Below are positions 22,594 through 31,761 of a DNA stretch of 64,000 nt, piece by piece. Each line of letters opens with the position of its first letter. The first letter of the stretch is position 1. Below the pieces are notes generated by a model. The model was not told where the DNA came from. It searched no databases and saw only the letters and a list, made by a program, of their open reading frames with translations. Source of the DNA: Acidobacteriota bacterium (lineage in GTDB: Bacteria > Acidobacteriota > Thermoanaerobaculia > UBA5066 > Gp7-AA6); contig DAHUXD010000051.1 of the NCBI GenBank assembly GCA_027307335.1, positions 1 to 64,000 of the forward strand. The letters are read 5' to 3'. The position numbers and the translations under genes are program-made.

Positions 22594-22677
22594 GAGAGGA
22601 CCGCCGATGGGGATTCTAAGTCGGGATCGTCGCCCGCTGACCCCAGGTCATCGGACGGCGATGCCCACCGAAGCGAG

Positions 22678-22710
22678 CCGAAAGCCTCATTACTTTTTCG
22701 AGGTTTTCGG
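22678..22710. repeat. Hairpin in kinase/DUF1254 intergenic region
   Basis: ccgaaagcctc-attactttttc-gaggttttcgg: 11-bp stem with one T/G position. Confidence 0.4.
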
Positions 22711-22831
22711 GGGTCGCGGTGATAGAAAGTCTCGCCGAGTTTCCAGAGCAAGGAAGTCAGAAGCACCATGGGCTCGGGCAACTAGGCCATCGAGTCCCAC
22801 CGTGGTCGCAAGACAGGAGAGGGGGAGACCG

Positions 22832-24301
22832 ATGCATTCCAGGTTCCGGAGGGCGTTCCTGAGCGCCGCGACCGCGCTGCTCGTGGTCGCGGGCTGCGAG
22901 AAGAAAGGCGAAGTGGCCGAGGCCGTCAAGCAGGACGCCAAGGCGGCCGAGGCGGACGTGAAGGCCCGGGAGGCCCGCGACGCCGCGATCGAGGCGTACA
23001 TCTACGCGTACCCGCTCGTCACGATGGAGTTCACCCGGCGCGTGTCCACCAACGTCGAGAAGCCCGAGGGCGCCGCGGCGCCGGTGGGTCAGTTCGCGCG
23101 GCTGCGCACGTATCCGGCCGTGGACAACCACACGGTGACGGCGCCGAACGCCGACACCCTCTACACGATCGTCTGGCTCGACGTCTCGAAGGAGCCGTGG
23201 ATCGTCAGCATCCCCGACATGAAGGATCGGTTCTTCCTGTTCCCGATGCTCGACGGCTGGACCAACGTCTTCCAGGATCCGGGCAAGCGCACCACCGGCA
23301 CCAAGGCGCAGAAGTACGCGATCACGGGCCCGGGCTGGACGGGGACCCTCCCGGCCGGCGTGACGGAGTACAAGTCGCCGACGGGCATGGTCTGGGTGCT
23401 CGGCCGCATCTACTGCACGGGGACTCCCGAGGACTACAAGGCCGTGCACGCGCTGCAGGATCAGGTGACGGCGGTGCCGCTGTCCGCCTACGGCAAGGCC
23501 TATACGCCCCCGGCCGGAACGGTGGATCCGAACATCGATACGAAGACCGCGGTGCGGGACCAGGTCGACAAGCTCGACGGCGCGGCCTACTTCAAGCTGT
23601 TCGCCGACCTGCTCAAGACCAATCCTCCCTCGGCGGACGACGCGCCGATGGTGGCCAAGCTCGCGACGCTCGGCGTAATCCCCGGCCAGGATTTCGACGC
23701 CTCCAAGCTGGACCCGGCCGTGGCGAAGGGAATCGCCGAGGCTCCCAAGCCCGCGCAGGACAAGATCATGGCGTGGATGAAGGAGGGCATCGTCGCGGGC
23801 GACATGAAGCTCGAGCACGGCTGGCTCTTCACGACCAAGACGGGCCTCTACGGCACGGGTTATCGCCAGCGCGCGCTCGTCACCGCCATCGGCCTCGGCG
23901 CGAACCGGCCGCAGGACGCGGTCTATCCGACTTCCGAAGGTCCCGACGCCATCAAGAAGTACAGCGGCGAGCACAAGTACACGATGCACTTCGACAAGGG
24001 CGGGCTCCCGCCGACCAACGGGTTCTGGTCCATCACGATGTACGACGCGAGCTACTTCTTCGTCCCGAACGCGCTCAACCGGTACACCGTCTCGGCGCGC
24101 AATAAGTTCAAGACGAATCCCGACGGATCCGTCGACCTCTACTTCCAGCACGACTCGCCGGGCAAGGACAAGGAGGCGAACTGGCTGCCCGCTCCGTCGG
24201 GACAGTTCATCCTCATGATGCGCCTCTACTGGCCCAAGGAGACGCCGCCGTCCCTGCTCGACGGCAGCTGGAAGATCCCGGAGGTCAAGGAGGCGTCTTA
24301 G
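22832..24301 (+). CDS. DUF1254/DUF1214 family lipoprotein
   Basis: Lipobox VAGCEKKG; AYIYAYPLVTMEFTRR; NADTLYTIVWLDVSKEPWIVSIPDMKDRFFLFPMLDGWTNVFQDPG. Confidence 0.85.
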   Translation: MHSRFRRAFLSAATALLVVAGCEKKGEVAEAVKQDAKAAEADVKAREARDAAIEAYIYAYPLVTMEFTRRVSTNVEKPEGAAAPVGQFARLRTYPAVDNHTVTAPNADTLYTIVWLDVSKEPWIVSIPDMKDRFFLFPMLDGWTNVFQDPGKRTTGTKAQKYAITGPGWTGTLPAGVTEYKSPTGMVWVLGRIYCTGTPEDYKAVHALQDQVTAVPLSAYGKAYTPPAGTVDPNIDTKTAVRDQVDKLDGAAYFKLFADLLKTNPPSADDAPMVAKLATLGVIPGQDFDASKLDPAVAKGIAEAPKPAQDKIMAWMKEGIVAGDMKLEHGWLFTTKTGLYGTGYRQRALVTAIGLGANRPQDAVYPTSEGPDAIKKYSGEHKYTMHFDKGGLPPTNGFWSITMYDASYFFVPNALNRYTVSARNKFKTNPDGSVDLYFQHDSPGKDKEANWLPAPSGQFILMMRLYWPKETPPSLLDGSWKIPEVKEAS

Positions 24302-24317
24302 CTCGTTCACTCCGACC

Positions 24318-25319
24318 GTGGTCCCCCCTCGACGCAACGCTCGACCCTCATCGGCGTTTGCGTCGTCGGGGCGCCCCGGTCGGATTCTCATATCCGCCTT
24401 GTTAAGATTCGCTCAGTTGCCGTTCCGAGAACTTCTGGTGGCAGCGGCCCTGTGGGCCGCGATCGGCGCGCTCGCGGCCGCGCAGCAGCTCGAGCCGCGG
24501 GCATACGTGCCGATCCCAGTCGGCGTGAACATCGTCGGAGCTCCCTTCGTGTATCAATCGGGTTCGGTCGTCACCGACCCGTCCCTGCCGATCCAGAACG
24601 TCGATGCGAAGGTCGAGACGCTCGCCGCCTTCTACGACCGGAGCTTCTCGTTCTTCGGCCGTACGGCGACCGCGCTCCTCACCGTCCCCTACACCTGGGC
24701 GCAGGTGAGCGGTCAGGTTTTCGAGCAGTCGCGGAGCGTGACGCGCTCCGGCCTGAGCGACCTGCAGATGCGCTTCAGCTCGAACATCTTCGGATCGCCC
24801 GCCCTCGACCCCCAGGAGTTCGCGCACACCGCGGTCAAGACCACGCTCGGCGCGAGCCTGACGGTCACCGCCCCGACTGGCCAGTACGACGGCACGAAGC
24901 TGATCAACCTCGGGACCAACCGCTGGGCATTCAAGCCCGAGCTCGGGCTGTCGGTCCCGGTGAGCCGCTGGATGTTCGAGTTCTACGCGGGTTCCTGGTT
25001 CTACACGCCGAACGACGACTTCTTCGGCGGTCATCGCCGGACGCAGGATCCGCTCGTCGCCCTGCAGGGCCACGTCAGCTACAACTTCACCCCGTTTCTG
25101 TGGCTCTCGCTCGACGGGACCTGGTACACGGGAGGCCAGACGACGACCGGAGGTGTCCTCGACGACGACCGCCTCAAGAACAGCCGCGTGGGGGCGACGC
25201 TGGCCCTTCCCCTGGGGCACGGCCACGCTCTCAAGCTCGCCGGGGCGAGGGGAGCGACGACCCGGTTCGGCCAGAACTTCACGACCGTCGGGCTGACCTA
25301 CCAGTACCACTGGTTCTGA
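24318..25319 (+). CDS. Outer-membrane transporter-like protein (MetA-pathway/phenol-degradation type)
   Basis: Beta-strand-rich with C-terminal aromatic TVGLTYQYHWF; ALLTVPYTWAQVSG...TAPTGQYDGTKLINLGTNRWAFKPELGLS. Confidence 0.65.
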   Translation: MVPPRRNARPSSAFASSGRPGRILISALLRFAQLPFRELLVAAALWAAIGALAAAQQLEPRAYVPIPVGVNIVGAPFVYQSGSVVTDPSLPIQNVDAKVETLAAFYDRSFSFFGRTATALLTVPYTWAQVSGQVFEQSRSVTRSGLSDLQMRFSSNIFGSPALDPQEFAHTAVKTTLGASLTVTAPTGQYDGTKLINLGTNRWAFKPELGLSVPVSRWMFEFYAGSWFYTPNDDFFGGHRRTQDPLVALQGHVSYNFTPFLWLSLDGTWYTGGQTTTGGVLDDDRLKNSRVGATLALPLGHGHALKLAGARGATTRFGQNFTTVGLTYQYHWF

Positions 25320-25619
25320 CCACACCCCCGTCTCCGCCTCGAGCGATTCCGATGACTCGGCGCAGCCATTTTCTCGACCGACTCGTATGAAGAGTTGAAA
25401 GCACGACAGCATCAAGGACACCCTGTTCCATCTCGGCCTCCCCCCGAGCCGCATGGACGGGCAGAAGGGCTTCATGACGTACGAGACCGACGGGCGGATC
25501 AAGGAGGCCGAGGGGGCGCCCACGAACGCGGTGCACATCCTGTAAGGAGTCTGAATCCAAATCTCTGGCGAGGATGGACCCCGGTGCTCGGCCGCCAGAC
25601 TCCGCTCTTCGAGGGTGTC

Positions 25620-26021
25620 ATGAATCTCGGACTGCCGAACCACTGGCACGAAGTCATCGAACGGGCGCACGGGCCGATGAAGATCCGGCTCGTGCTCCAG
25701 CCTGTCATGGCCGCGTTGTTTGCGATCCGTGCCGGCAGACGCGATGCCCGGGAGGGCCGCCGACCCTACCTCTGGGCCGTGGTGTGGGCCAGCTCGAACC
25801 GAAGGGAAATGATCCTGCACGGCTGGAGGGACGTCGGCCGGGTCTTCGTCCTGGCCATCGGGGTCGACCTGATCTACCAGTTCGCGGTTCTCCATGCGTT
25901 CCGGCCGGGTGAAGCGGTTTTCCTCGGGATCGTTCTCGCGATCGTTCCGTACCTGATTTTCCGGGGCGTGGTGAACCGGATCCTGCGGCGCCGCGAGGAT
26001 CCCGCCGGACCGGAGATATAG
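25620..26021 (+). CDS. Small conserved membrane protein of unknown function
   Basis: MNLGLPNHWHEVIERAHGPMKIRLVLQPVMAALFAIRAGRRDAREGRRPYLWA..., two predicted TM segments. Confidence 0.65.
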   Translation: MNLGLPNHWHEVIERAHGPMKIRLVLQPVMAALFAIRAGRRDAREGRRPYLWAVVWASSNRREMILHGWRDVGRVFVLAIGVDLIYQFAVLHAFRPGEAVFLGIVLAIVPYLIFRGVVNRILRRREDPAGPEI

Positions 26022-26049
26022 TCCCCTTCACCCTCAGAAAGGAATCGAC

Positions 26050-27000
26050 ATGGCGAAGAAGGCGTCAGCGCCTGCCCCTGCGAAGAAAAAGTCTGCGGAG
26101 CCGGTTCGTCGGGTGCCGCTTCTGAAACCCGGCAAGTACGCCGACGGGATGCCGCTGCACGAAGTCCAGTACCTCGAGTGCAAGCTGATCCTGCGGCCGA
26201 ACCATTTCACGTCGCGCCAGAGCCTGTGGGATTTTGCCAAGGTCATGAAGAAGCCGGCCGCGAGGCACGACGTCTCCTTCTCGACCGAGGAGTTCCAGGA
26301 CGCGCCGCTCCAGATCCGCGAGGTCCTCTTCATGGACACGGAGGACTTCCGGCTCTACAACAACGCGTTCATCCTGCGCCGGCGCATCGCCTACGAGGAC
26401 GGCTTCCCGATCGGGGACCCGGAGATCGTCTTCAAGTTCCGCCATCCGGACATGCAGGTGGCGGCCGAGACCGACGTGCGGCCGCAGATCTTCGGGGACT
26501 ACCGGATCAAGTTCAAGTGCGAGGCCCTGCCGCTGAAGAACGAGCTCGGCGGCATCCGCCTGCTCTTCTCGCACAACGTCGAGTTCCCGCTCTCCCACGT
26601 TCACGAGAACGATCCGACCTCCTTCGAGACCCTGATGCGCGTTTTTCCCGTGCTCGGAAAGCTGAAGACTCATCCGGGCGAGCGCGTCGCGCTCGTGGGC
26701 GAGACGATCGTCGAGGAGGTCCTGCAGGACATCGGCGTCGTCGACTTCGGCGACGGGATGTCCGCGAAGGCCAACGTCGCCCTGTGGCGGGCCCGCGGCG
26801 ACCACCGCCCGCTCATCGGCGAGTTCGCGTTCCAGATCAAGTTCAAGAAGCGCGAGGACCTGCGCGAGGCGGCGATGAAGCGGGCCGAGGCCTTCTTCCT
26901 CGACCTCCAGTACTCGGCGAAGGACTGGATCGCGCTCGGGGCGACGAAGACGGGAGTGGTCTACCGCCTGAAGGGCAATCCGCCGCACGCGCACGAGTGA
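26050..27000 (+). CDS. Conserved protein with possible CYTH/triphosphate-tunnel-like features
   Basis: YLECKLIL ... IREVLFMDTEDFRLYNNAFILRRR ... EIVFKFRHPD resembles CYTH strand/acidic pattern; RBS gaaagga upstream. Confidence 0.6.
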   Translation: MAKKASAPAPAKKKSAEPVRRVPLLKPGKYADGMPLHEVQYLECKLILRPNHFTSRQSLWDFAKVMKKPAARHDVSFSTEEFQDAPLQIREVLFMDTEDFRLYNNAFILRRRIAYEDGFPIGDPEIVFKFRHPDMQVAAETDVRPQIFGDYRIKFKCEALPLKNELGGIRLLFSHNVEFPLSHVHENDPTSFETLMRVFPVLGKLKTHPGERVALVGETIVEEVLQDIGVVDFGDGMSAKANVALWRARGDHRPLIGEFAFQIKFKKREDLREAAMKRAEAFFLDLQYSAKDWIALGATKTGVVYRLKGNPPHAHE

Positions 27001-27539
27001 CCGCCGAACCCCGAAAGGCCGAGCATGCTCCCTGGCTCGAGCCGGTCCGCCACGACCTGGTCGGCGTCCGCTTCGCCGTCAACGTCTTCATCGCGTCGTT
27101 GATCGTCTGGTTCGTGCTGCGGCGCATCGCCGACACGAACCCGATCTGGGCGATCGCGTCGATGGTGGCTTCGTCGGAGCCGGTCGTGAAGGAGGCGGCG
27201 CGGATGTTCCGCAGCCGCCTGATCAACGTCATGATCGGCTGCGTCGTCGGTCTCGGGTTCATCGCCATCGGCGGCGTGAACCTCTGGAAGCTCCCCGTGG
27301 CGCTCGCGGTCACCGTTCTCATCTCGTCCTACGTGATTCACGTCCAGACGATGTGGCGACAGGCGCCGATCACGGCGGCGATCGTCATCGCCTCGGGTGT
27401 CGAGCATCATTCGAAGCTCACCGGCATCGAGCACGGTCTGCACAAGGTCGGCGAGGTGATCTTCGGCTGCGTGGTGGGGATCGGGGTCAGCTGGACGATG
27501 TCGAAGATCTGGCCGGTGAAGTCCGCCAAATCGGCGTGA
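26997..27539 (+). CDS. FUSC-like / aromatic acid exporter-like membrane protein
   Basis: GTGA overlap; VRFAVNVFIASLIVWFVLRRIADTNPIWAIASMVASSEPVVKEAARMFRSRLINVMIGCVVG. Confidence 0.7.
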   Translation: MTAEPRKAEHAPWLEPVRHDLVGVRFAVNVFIASLIVWFVLRRIADTNPIWAIASMVASSEPVVKEAARMFRSRLINVMIGCVVGLGFIAIGGVNLWKLPVALAVTVLISSYVIHVQTMWRQAPITAAIVIASGVEHHSKLTGIEHGLHKVGEVIFGCVVGIGVSWTMSKIWPVKSAKSA

Positions 27540-27563
27540 CCGGCGGAATCGCCGAGGATCCAC

Positions 27564-28316
27564 ATGGCTGAGACACAACCGAAGCGTTCCGGCGGGCGCC
27601 GCTGGCTCTACGGGATCGGCGGGCTGCTGCTCGTCTATCTCGTGGTGGCCTACCTGATCCTGCCCGGGGCGTGGCGGCGGCGGATGCTTCGCCATCCGGA
27701 TCTGGCGGGCGGTCCGCGCGTCACGCACACGCCCAACGGGATCCCCGGCGACCCGGTCAATCTGGCCCTCGCGGGCAGCGAGACCGACGTCGTCGCCGCG
27801 ATGATCGCGGCGAGGTGGGACCCGGCCGATCCGATCACTCTCGAGAGCAGCCTGAAGATCTCGGCGGACTCCTTGTTCCGCCGCCCCGATCCGAACGCTC
27901 CCGTCAGCACGCTGGAGCTCTTCGGCCGCAAGCAGGACCTCGCCTTCGAGCTGCCCGTCGGCAACAACCCGCGCCAGCGTCACCACGTTCGGTTCTGGAA
28001 GTGGGACCGCCTGCACGACGGCCGGGAGGTCTGGTTCGGCGCCGCGACCTTCGACGAGCGAGTGGGGCTGAGCCACACGACGGGCCAGGTGACCCACCAC
28101 ATCGGTCCCGACGTCGACGCCGAGCGGGACCGGATTCTGTCCGGTCTGCGGGGCACGGGTCGAACCCTCGAGGTCTCGTGGGACGACGGCTTTCACGAAG
28201 TGCTGCAGGGCAGGAACGGCGGCGGCGACCCGTGGCAAACGGATGGACGCCTCGGAGTCGTGATGCTCTCGAAGCACCAGAGTCTGACTCCCACCGCCGG
28301 TGCCTCGAGCCCGTGA
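27564..28316 (+). CDS. LssY C-terminal-domain-like membrane-anchored protein
   Basis: N-terminal TM; PGDPVNLALAGSETDVVAAMIAARWDPADPITLESSLKISADSLF...LELFGRKQDLAFE. Confidence 0.7.
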   Translation: MAETQPKRSGGRRWLYGIGGLLLVYLVVAYLILPGAWRRRMLRHPDLAGGPRVTHTPNGIPGDPVNLALAGSETDVVAAMIAARWDPADPITLESSLKISADSLFRRPDPNAPVSTLELFGRKQDLAFELPVGNNPRQRHHVRFWKWDRLHDGREVWFGAATFDERVGLSHTTGQVTHHIGPDVDAERDRILSGLRGTGRTLEVSWDDGFHEVLQGRNGGGDPWQTDGRLGVVMLSKHQSLTPTAGASSP

Positions 28317-28325
28317 GCGGCGCGA

Positions 28326-28835
28326 TCAGGACTCGGGCGCCGCTTCCTTCTCCTTCGAGCCATAGAGGTGGTGCTTGCGGAGGTATTTCCGCCGCGCCTC
28401 GGTGATCCACGACGTCTGGTTGAACAGCACGCCCGTGGACCACGCGAACATCAGGAGCCCCGTGATCCCTTCGGCCGCGGAGAGGAACTTCCAGTCGGGC
28501 GGCAGCTCGGCGACGTCCATGGTCGTGAAGGCCAGGGCGGATTCGTACAGCGCGACCGCGAAGCTCTGGTAAGGCGCCAGCGGAAGATAGACGGCCGCCC
28601 AGACGGACATCTGAATCAGGTGCAGGGCGAAGAGGTAGACGATCACGGCAGACAACGTGAGCAGCATCCGCGCCCGCGTCGTGTTGCGCGCGATTTCGTC
28701 GCGGACCCGTTCCACCATTTCCTCGAGAAAGACGACGCCGAACGTCTGCAGGATGGCCGTGACGAGCATCAATAGCGCGCCGACGACGAGCTGCCGGGGC
28801 TCCCGGACGACGTGGACCAGCAGTAAGGTTTCCAT
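28326..28835 (-). CDS. Ion-channel-like two-TM-module membrane protein with degenerate selectivity filter
   Basis: ALYESALAFTTMDVAELPPDWKFLSAAEGITGLLMFAWSTGVLFN, where TTVGYGD is expected. Confidence 0.6.
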   Translation of the reverse strand: METLLLVHVVREPRQLVVGALLMLVTAILQTFGVVFLEEMVERVRDEIARNTTRARMLLTLSAVIVYLFALHLIQMSVWAAVYLPLAPYQSFAVALYESALAFTTMDVAELPPDWKFLSAAEGITGLLMFAWSTGVLFNQTSWITEARRKYLRKHHLYGSKEKEAAPES

Positions 28836-28859
28836 CGAATCTGCGGCTCTGGATTATTC

Positions 28860-29759
28860 ATGATTCCGGGTGACGGCGCTCGGCTCACCGCCGGCGACCT
28901 CGAGGCGGTCTTCCTCCCGCGCCTCGGCATGGTCGGCGCGTCGCTGTCGCACCGCGGCGTCGAGCTCCTGCGCCGCGTCGACGACCTCGAGCGGGCCGCG
29001 ACGCGCGGATCGACGGCCGGGATCCCGCTGCTCCATCCCTGGGCGAACCGGCTGGAGGGGCAGGTCTACCGCGCCGCCGGCAAAGAGGTGGTCATCGACA
29101 TGTCCTCACCGCTCGTCCATGCGGACGAGCGCGGCCTGCCCATCCACGGCGTGCCGTGGTCGCGGCTTCCATGGGAGGTCGTCTCGGCAGACGCGGGCCG
29201 CGTCGTCGCGCGGCTCGAATGGCGCCGCCCGGAATGGCTCGCGGTCTTTCCGTTTCCGCACTCGCTCGAGATGAGCGTTTCGCTCTCGCCGGAAGCGCTC
29301 ACGATCGAGACGAGACTGACGGCGGGAAGCGAGAGTTCCGTTCCGGTCTCGTTCGGCTTTCACCCGTACCTGGGGTTGGCCGGCATCCCACGCTCGGAGT
29401 GGCGCCTCGAGCTGCCGGCGATGCGCCGGCTTCTCTCAGACCCGCGGCACATTCCCACCGGCGAAGACGCGCCGTTCCCCGCCGAGGAGGCGCCCCTCGG
29501 CGGCCGGACCTTCGACGATGGGTTCGCGCTGGACGCGGATGGCGCCGTGCTCGCGATCGCCGGCGGGGGCCGCCGGCTCGCGGTCGAGCTCGTCGAGGGT
29601 TACGGCTACGCGCAGGTCTACGTCCCGTCCGGGCAGGACCTCGTCGCGCTCGAGCCGATGACCGCGCCGACGAACGCGTTCGTCAGCGGCCGCGGGCTGA
29701 CAGTGATCGCGGCGGGGGAGAGCTTCCAAGCGTCCTTCCGGATCCGGATCGACTCATGA
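28860..29759 (+). CDS. Aldose 1-epimerase family protein
   Basis: GIPLLHPWANRL; VSFGFHPYLGLAGIPRSEWRLELPA; GYGYAQVYVPSGQDLVALEPMTAPTNAF. Confidence 0.88.
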   Translation: MIPGDGARLTAGDLEAVFLPRLGMVGASLSHRGVELLRRVDDLERAATRGSTAGIPLLHPWANRLEGQVYRAAGKEVVIDMSSPLVHADERGLPIHGVPWSRLPWEVVSADAGRVVARLEWRRPEWLAVFPFPHSLEMSVSLSPEALTIETRLTAGSESSVPVSFGFHPYLGLAGIPRSEWRLELPAMRRLLSDPRHIPTGEDAPFPAEEAPLGGRTFDDGFALDADGAVLAIAGGGRRLAVELVEGYGYAQVYVPSGQDLVALEPMTAPTNAFVSGRGLTVIAAGESFQASFRIRIDS

Positions 29760-30970
29760 CCGTCCTCGCCGCGTTCGTCCCCCTTCTCCTCCTCTACGGT
29801 CTCGTGTCCGGTCGCGTCGAGCGCTCGTGGCTGACGCCTCCCATCCTCTTCACCGCGGCGGGGGCCGCGCTCGGCCTCGCGGTGCCGGCGCTGCGGGACT
29901 GGCGGGCCGACCCCGAGCTGGTCCTGCGCGTCGCGGAGGCCGGTCTGGTCCTCCTGCTCTTCACGGACGCGAGCCGCACCGACCTCCGCGTGCTGCGCCG
30001 CATCCGGGCCCTCCCGACGAGGCTCCTCTCGACCGGCATGCTCCTGACCCTCGCCCTCGGGGCCCTCGCGGCCCGGGCGATCTTTCCGGCGCTCTCCTGG
30101 TTCGAGGCCGGAATCCTCTCCGCGATCCTCGCGCCGACGGATGCGGGCCTCGGCCAGGTCGTCGTGACGAGCGAGCGCGTGCCGATGCAGGTCCGGCAGG
30201 CGCTCAACGTCGAGGCCGGATTGAACGACGGCCTCTCGGTCCCGTTTCTCCTCTTCTTCCTGGCGCTCGCGCAGGCGAAGGGAGGCGACCGGGCGAACCT
30301 GACGCCCTTCATCGTCGAGCAGCTGGGCTACGGCGCCGCGATCGGTCTCGTCGTCGGGGCCCTCGGCGGCCGGGCGCTCGGGGCGGCGATCCGCCGGGAT
30401 GCGATCGTGCATTCCTTCCGGCAGATCGCCCTCGTGACGCTGCCGCTGCTGTGCGCTCTCGCCTCGGAGTGGGCGGGAGCGAGCATGTTCATCGCCGCGT
30501 TCGTGTGTGGACTCGCAGTGCAGCCCGGCTTCCCCGATGCCGGCCGGGAGGCCGTCGAGTTCACGGACGAGTGGGGGCAGGTCTTCAACCTGTTCGTCTT
30601 CTTCCTGTTCGGCATCGTGGTGGCGCGTCGGGCGCCGGAGCTCTCGGCCGCAACCTGGATCTACGCGCTCCTGAGTCTGACCGTCGTCCGGATGCTTCCG
30701 GTCGCGGTCGCGCTCCTGGGGACGCGGCTCTCGCGGGCCACGGTCGCCTTCATGGGATGGTTCGGCCCGCGGGGCCTCGCCTCGATCGTGCTGGCGCTCG
30801 TCTATCTCGAGGGCGAGGCCCATCCGCCGGCCGAGACGGCGATCCTGCGCGCGGTCATCGCGACCGTCCTCCTGTCGATTCTCGCGCACGGCCTGTCGGC
30901 AAAGCCCGGGATCGCGGCCTACGCCCGGCGGCTCGCGGCACTCGGGCCCGACCCTCCCGAGCTGAAGTAG
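29756..30970 (+). CDS. Cation:proton antiporter (Na+/H+ exchanger type)
   Basis: ATG at 29756 overlaps galM stop; LSAILAPTDAGLGQVVVTSERVPMQVRQALNVEAGLNDGLSVPFLLFF. Confidence 0.9.
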   Translation: MTVLAAFVPLLLLYGLVSGRVERSWLTPPILFTAAGAALGLAVPALRDWRADPELVLRVAEAGLVLLLFTDASRTDLRVLRRIRALPTRLLSTGMLLTLALGALAARAIFPALSWFEAGILSAILAPTDAGLGQVVVTSERVPMQVRQALNVEAGLNDGLSVPFLLFFLALAQAKGGDRANLTPFIVEQLGYGAAIGLVVGALGGRALGAAIRRDAIVHSFRQIALVTLPLLCALASEWAGASMFIAAFVCGLAVQPGFPDAGREAVEFTDEWGQVFNLFVFFLFGIVVARRAPELSAATWIYALLSLTVVRMLPVAVALLGTRLSRATVAFMGWFGPRGLASIVLALVYLEGEAHPPAETAILRAVIATVLLSILAHGLSAKPGIAAYARRLAALGPDPPELK

Positions 30971-30981
30971 GATCGCGCCGC

Positions 30982-31752
30982 TTGAACCACCCGTTGAACG
31001 CGTTGCTCTTCGCGGCGGCATTGTTCGCCGGGATGCTCCTCGCTCTGGAGGTGGGGCTGCGCATCGGGCGCCGTCGGCTCGCCGCCGAAGGAGAGCGGGC
31101 CCGGACCGGGCTCGGCCCCATCGAGGGCGCGGTCTTCGGCCTGATGGGCCTGATGATCGCGTTCGCGTTCCATGGCGCGGCCTCGCGCTTCGACATCCGC
31201 CGGGGTCTCGTCGTCGAGGAAGCCAACGACATCGGGACCGCGTACCTGAGACTCGACCTGCTGCCCGCCGCCGCGCAGCCGAAGCTGCGGGAGCTCTTCC
31301 GCGGCTACGTGGACGCGCGCGTCGAGGTGTACCGGGCGTTGCCGGACGCCGCCGCGGCCCGGGATGCGCTCGTCCGGGCCGATCGTCTCCAGCGCGAGAT
31401 CTGGACGGCCTCCGTCGAGGCGGCGCGCGAGGCGCCGCAGGCGACGATGCTTCTTCTGCCCGCCGTCAACGCGATGATCGACATCACGACGACCCGGACC
31501 GTGGCCCTCCAGACGCATCCTCCGCTCCTGGTCTTCGGCATGCTGGCGTTCCTCGCCGTCGCCTGCTCGCTGCTCGCGGGTTACGGAATGGCGGGAGCGC
31601 CCTCGCGCAGCGTCCTCCACGTTCTCGGCTTCGCGGCGATCCTGACGCTGACCGTGTACGTGATTCTCGACTACGAGTTCCCCCGGCACGGGATCATCCG
31701 CCTCGACTCCTACGACCGCCTTCTGCTCGACGCCCGCGCCGCGATGCGCTGA
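30982..31752 (+). CDS. DUF4239/bestrophin-like membrane protein
   Basis: TTG start; LGPIEGAVFGLMGLMIAFAFHGAASRFDIRRGLVVEEANDIGTAYLRLDLLP. Confidence 0.75.
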   Translation: MNHPLNALLFAAALFAGMLLALEVGLRIGRRRLAAEGERARTGLGPIEGAVFGLMGLMIAFAFHGAASRFDIRRGLVVEEANDIGTAYLRLDLLPAAAQPKLRELFRGYVDARVEVYRALPDAAAARDALVRADRLQREIWTASVEAAREAPQATMLLLPAVNAMIDITTTRTVALQTHPPLLVFGMLAFLAVACSLLAGYGMAGAPSRSVLHVLGFAAILTLTVYVILDYEFPRHGIIRLDSYDRLLLDARAAMR

Positions 31753-31761
31753 CGGGGCCGC

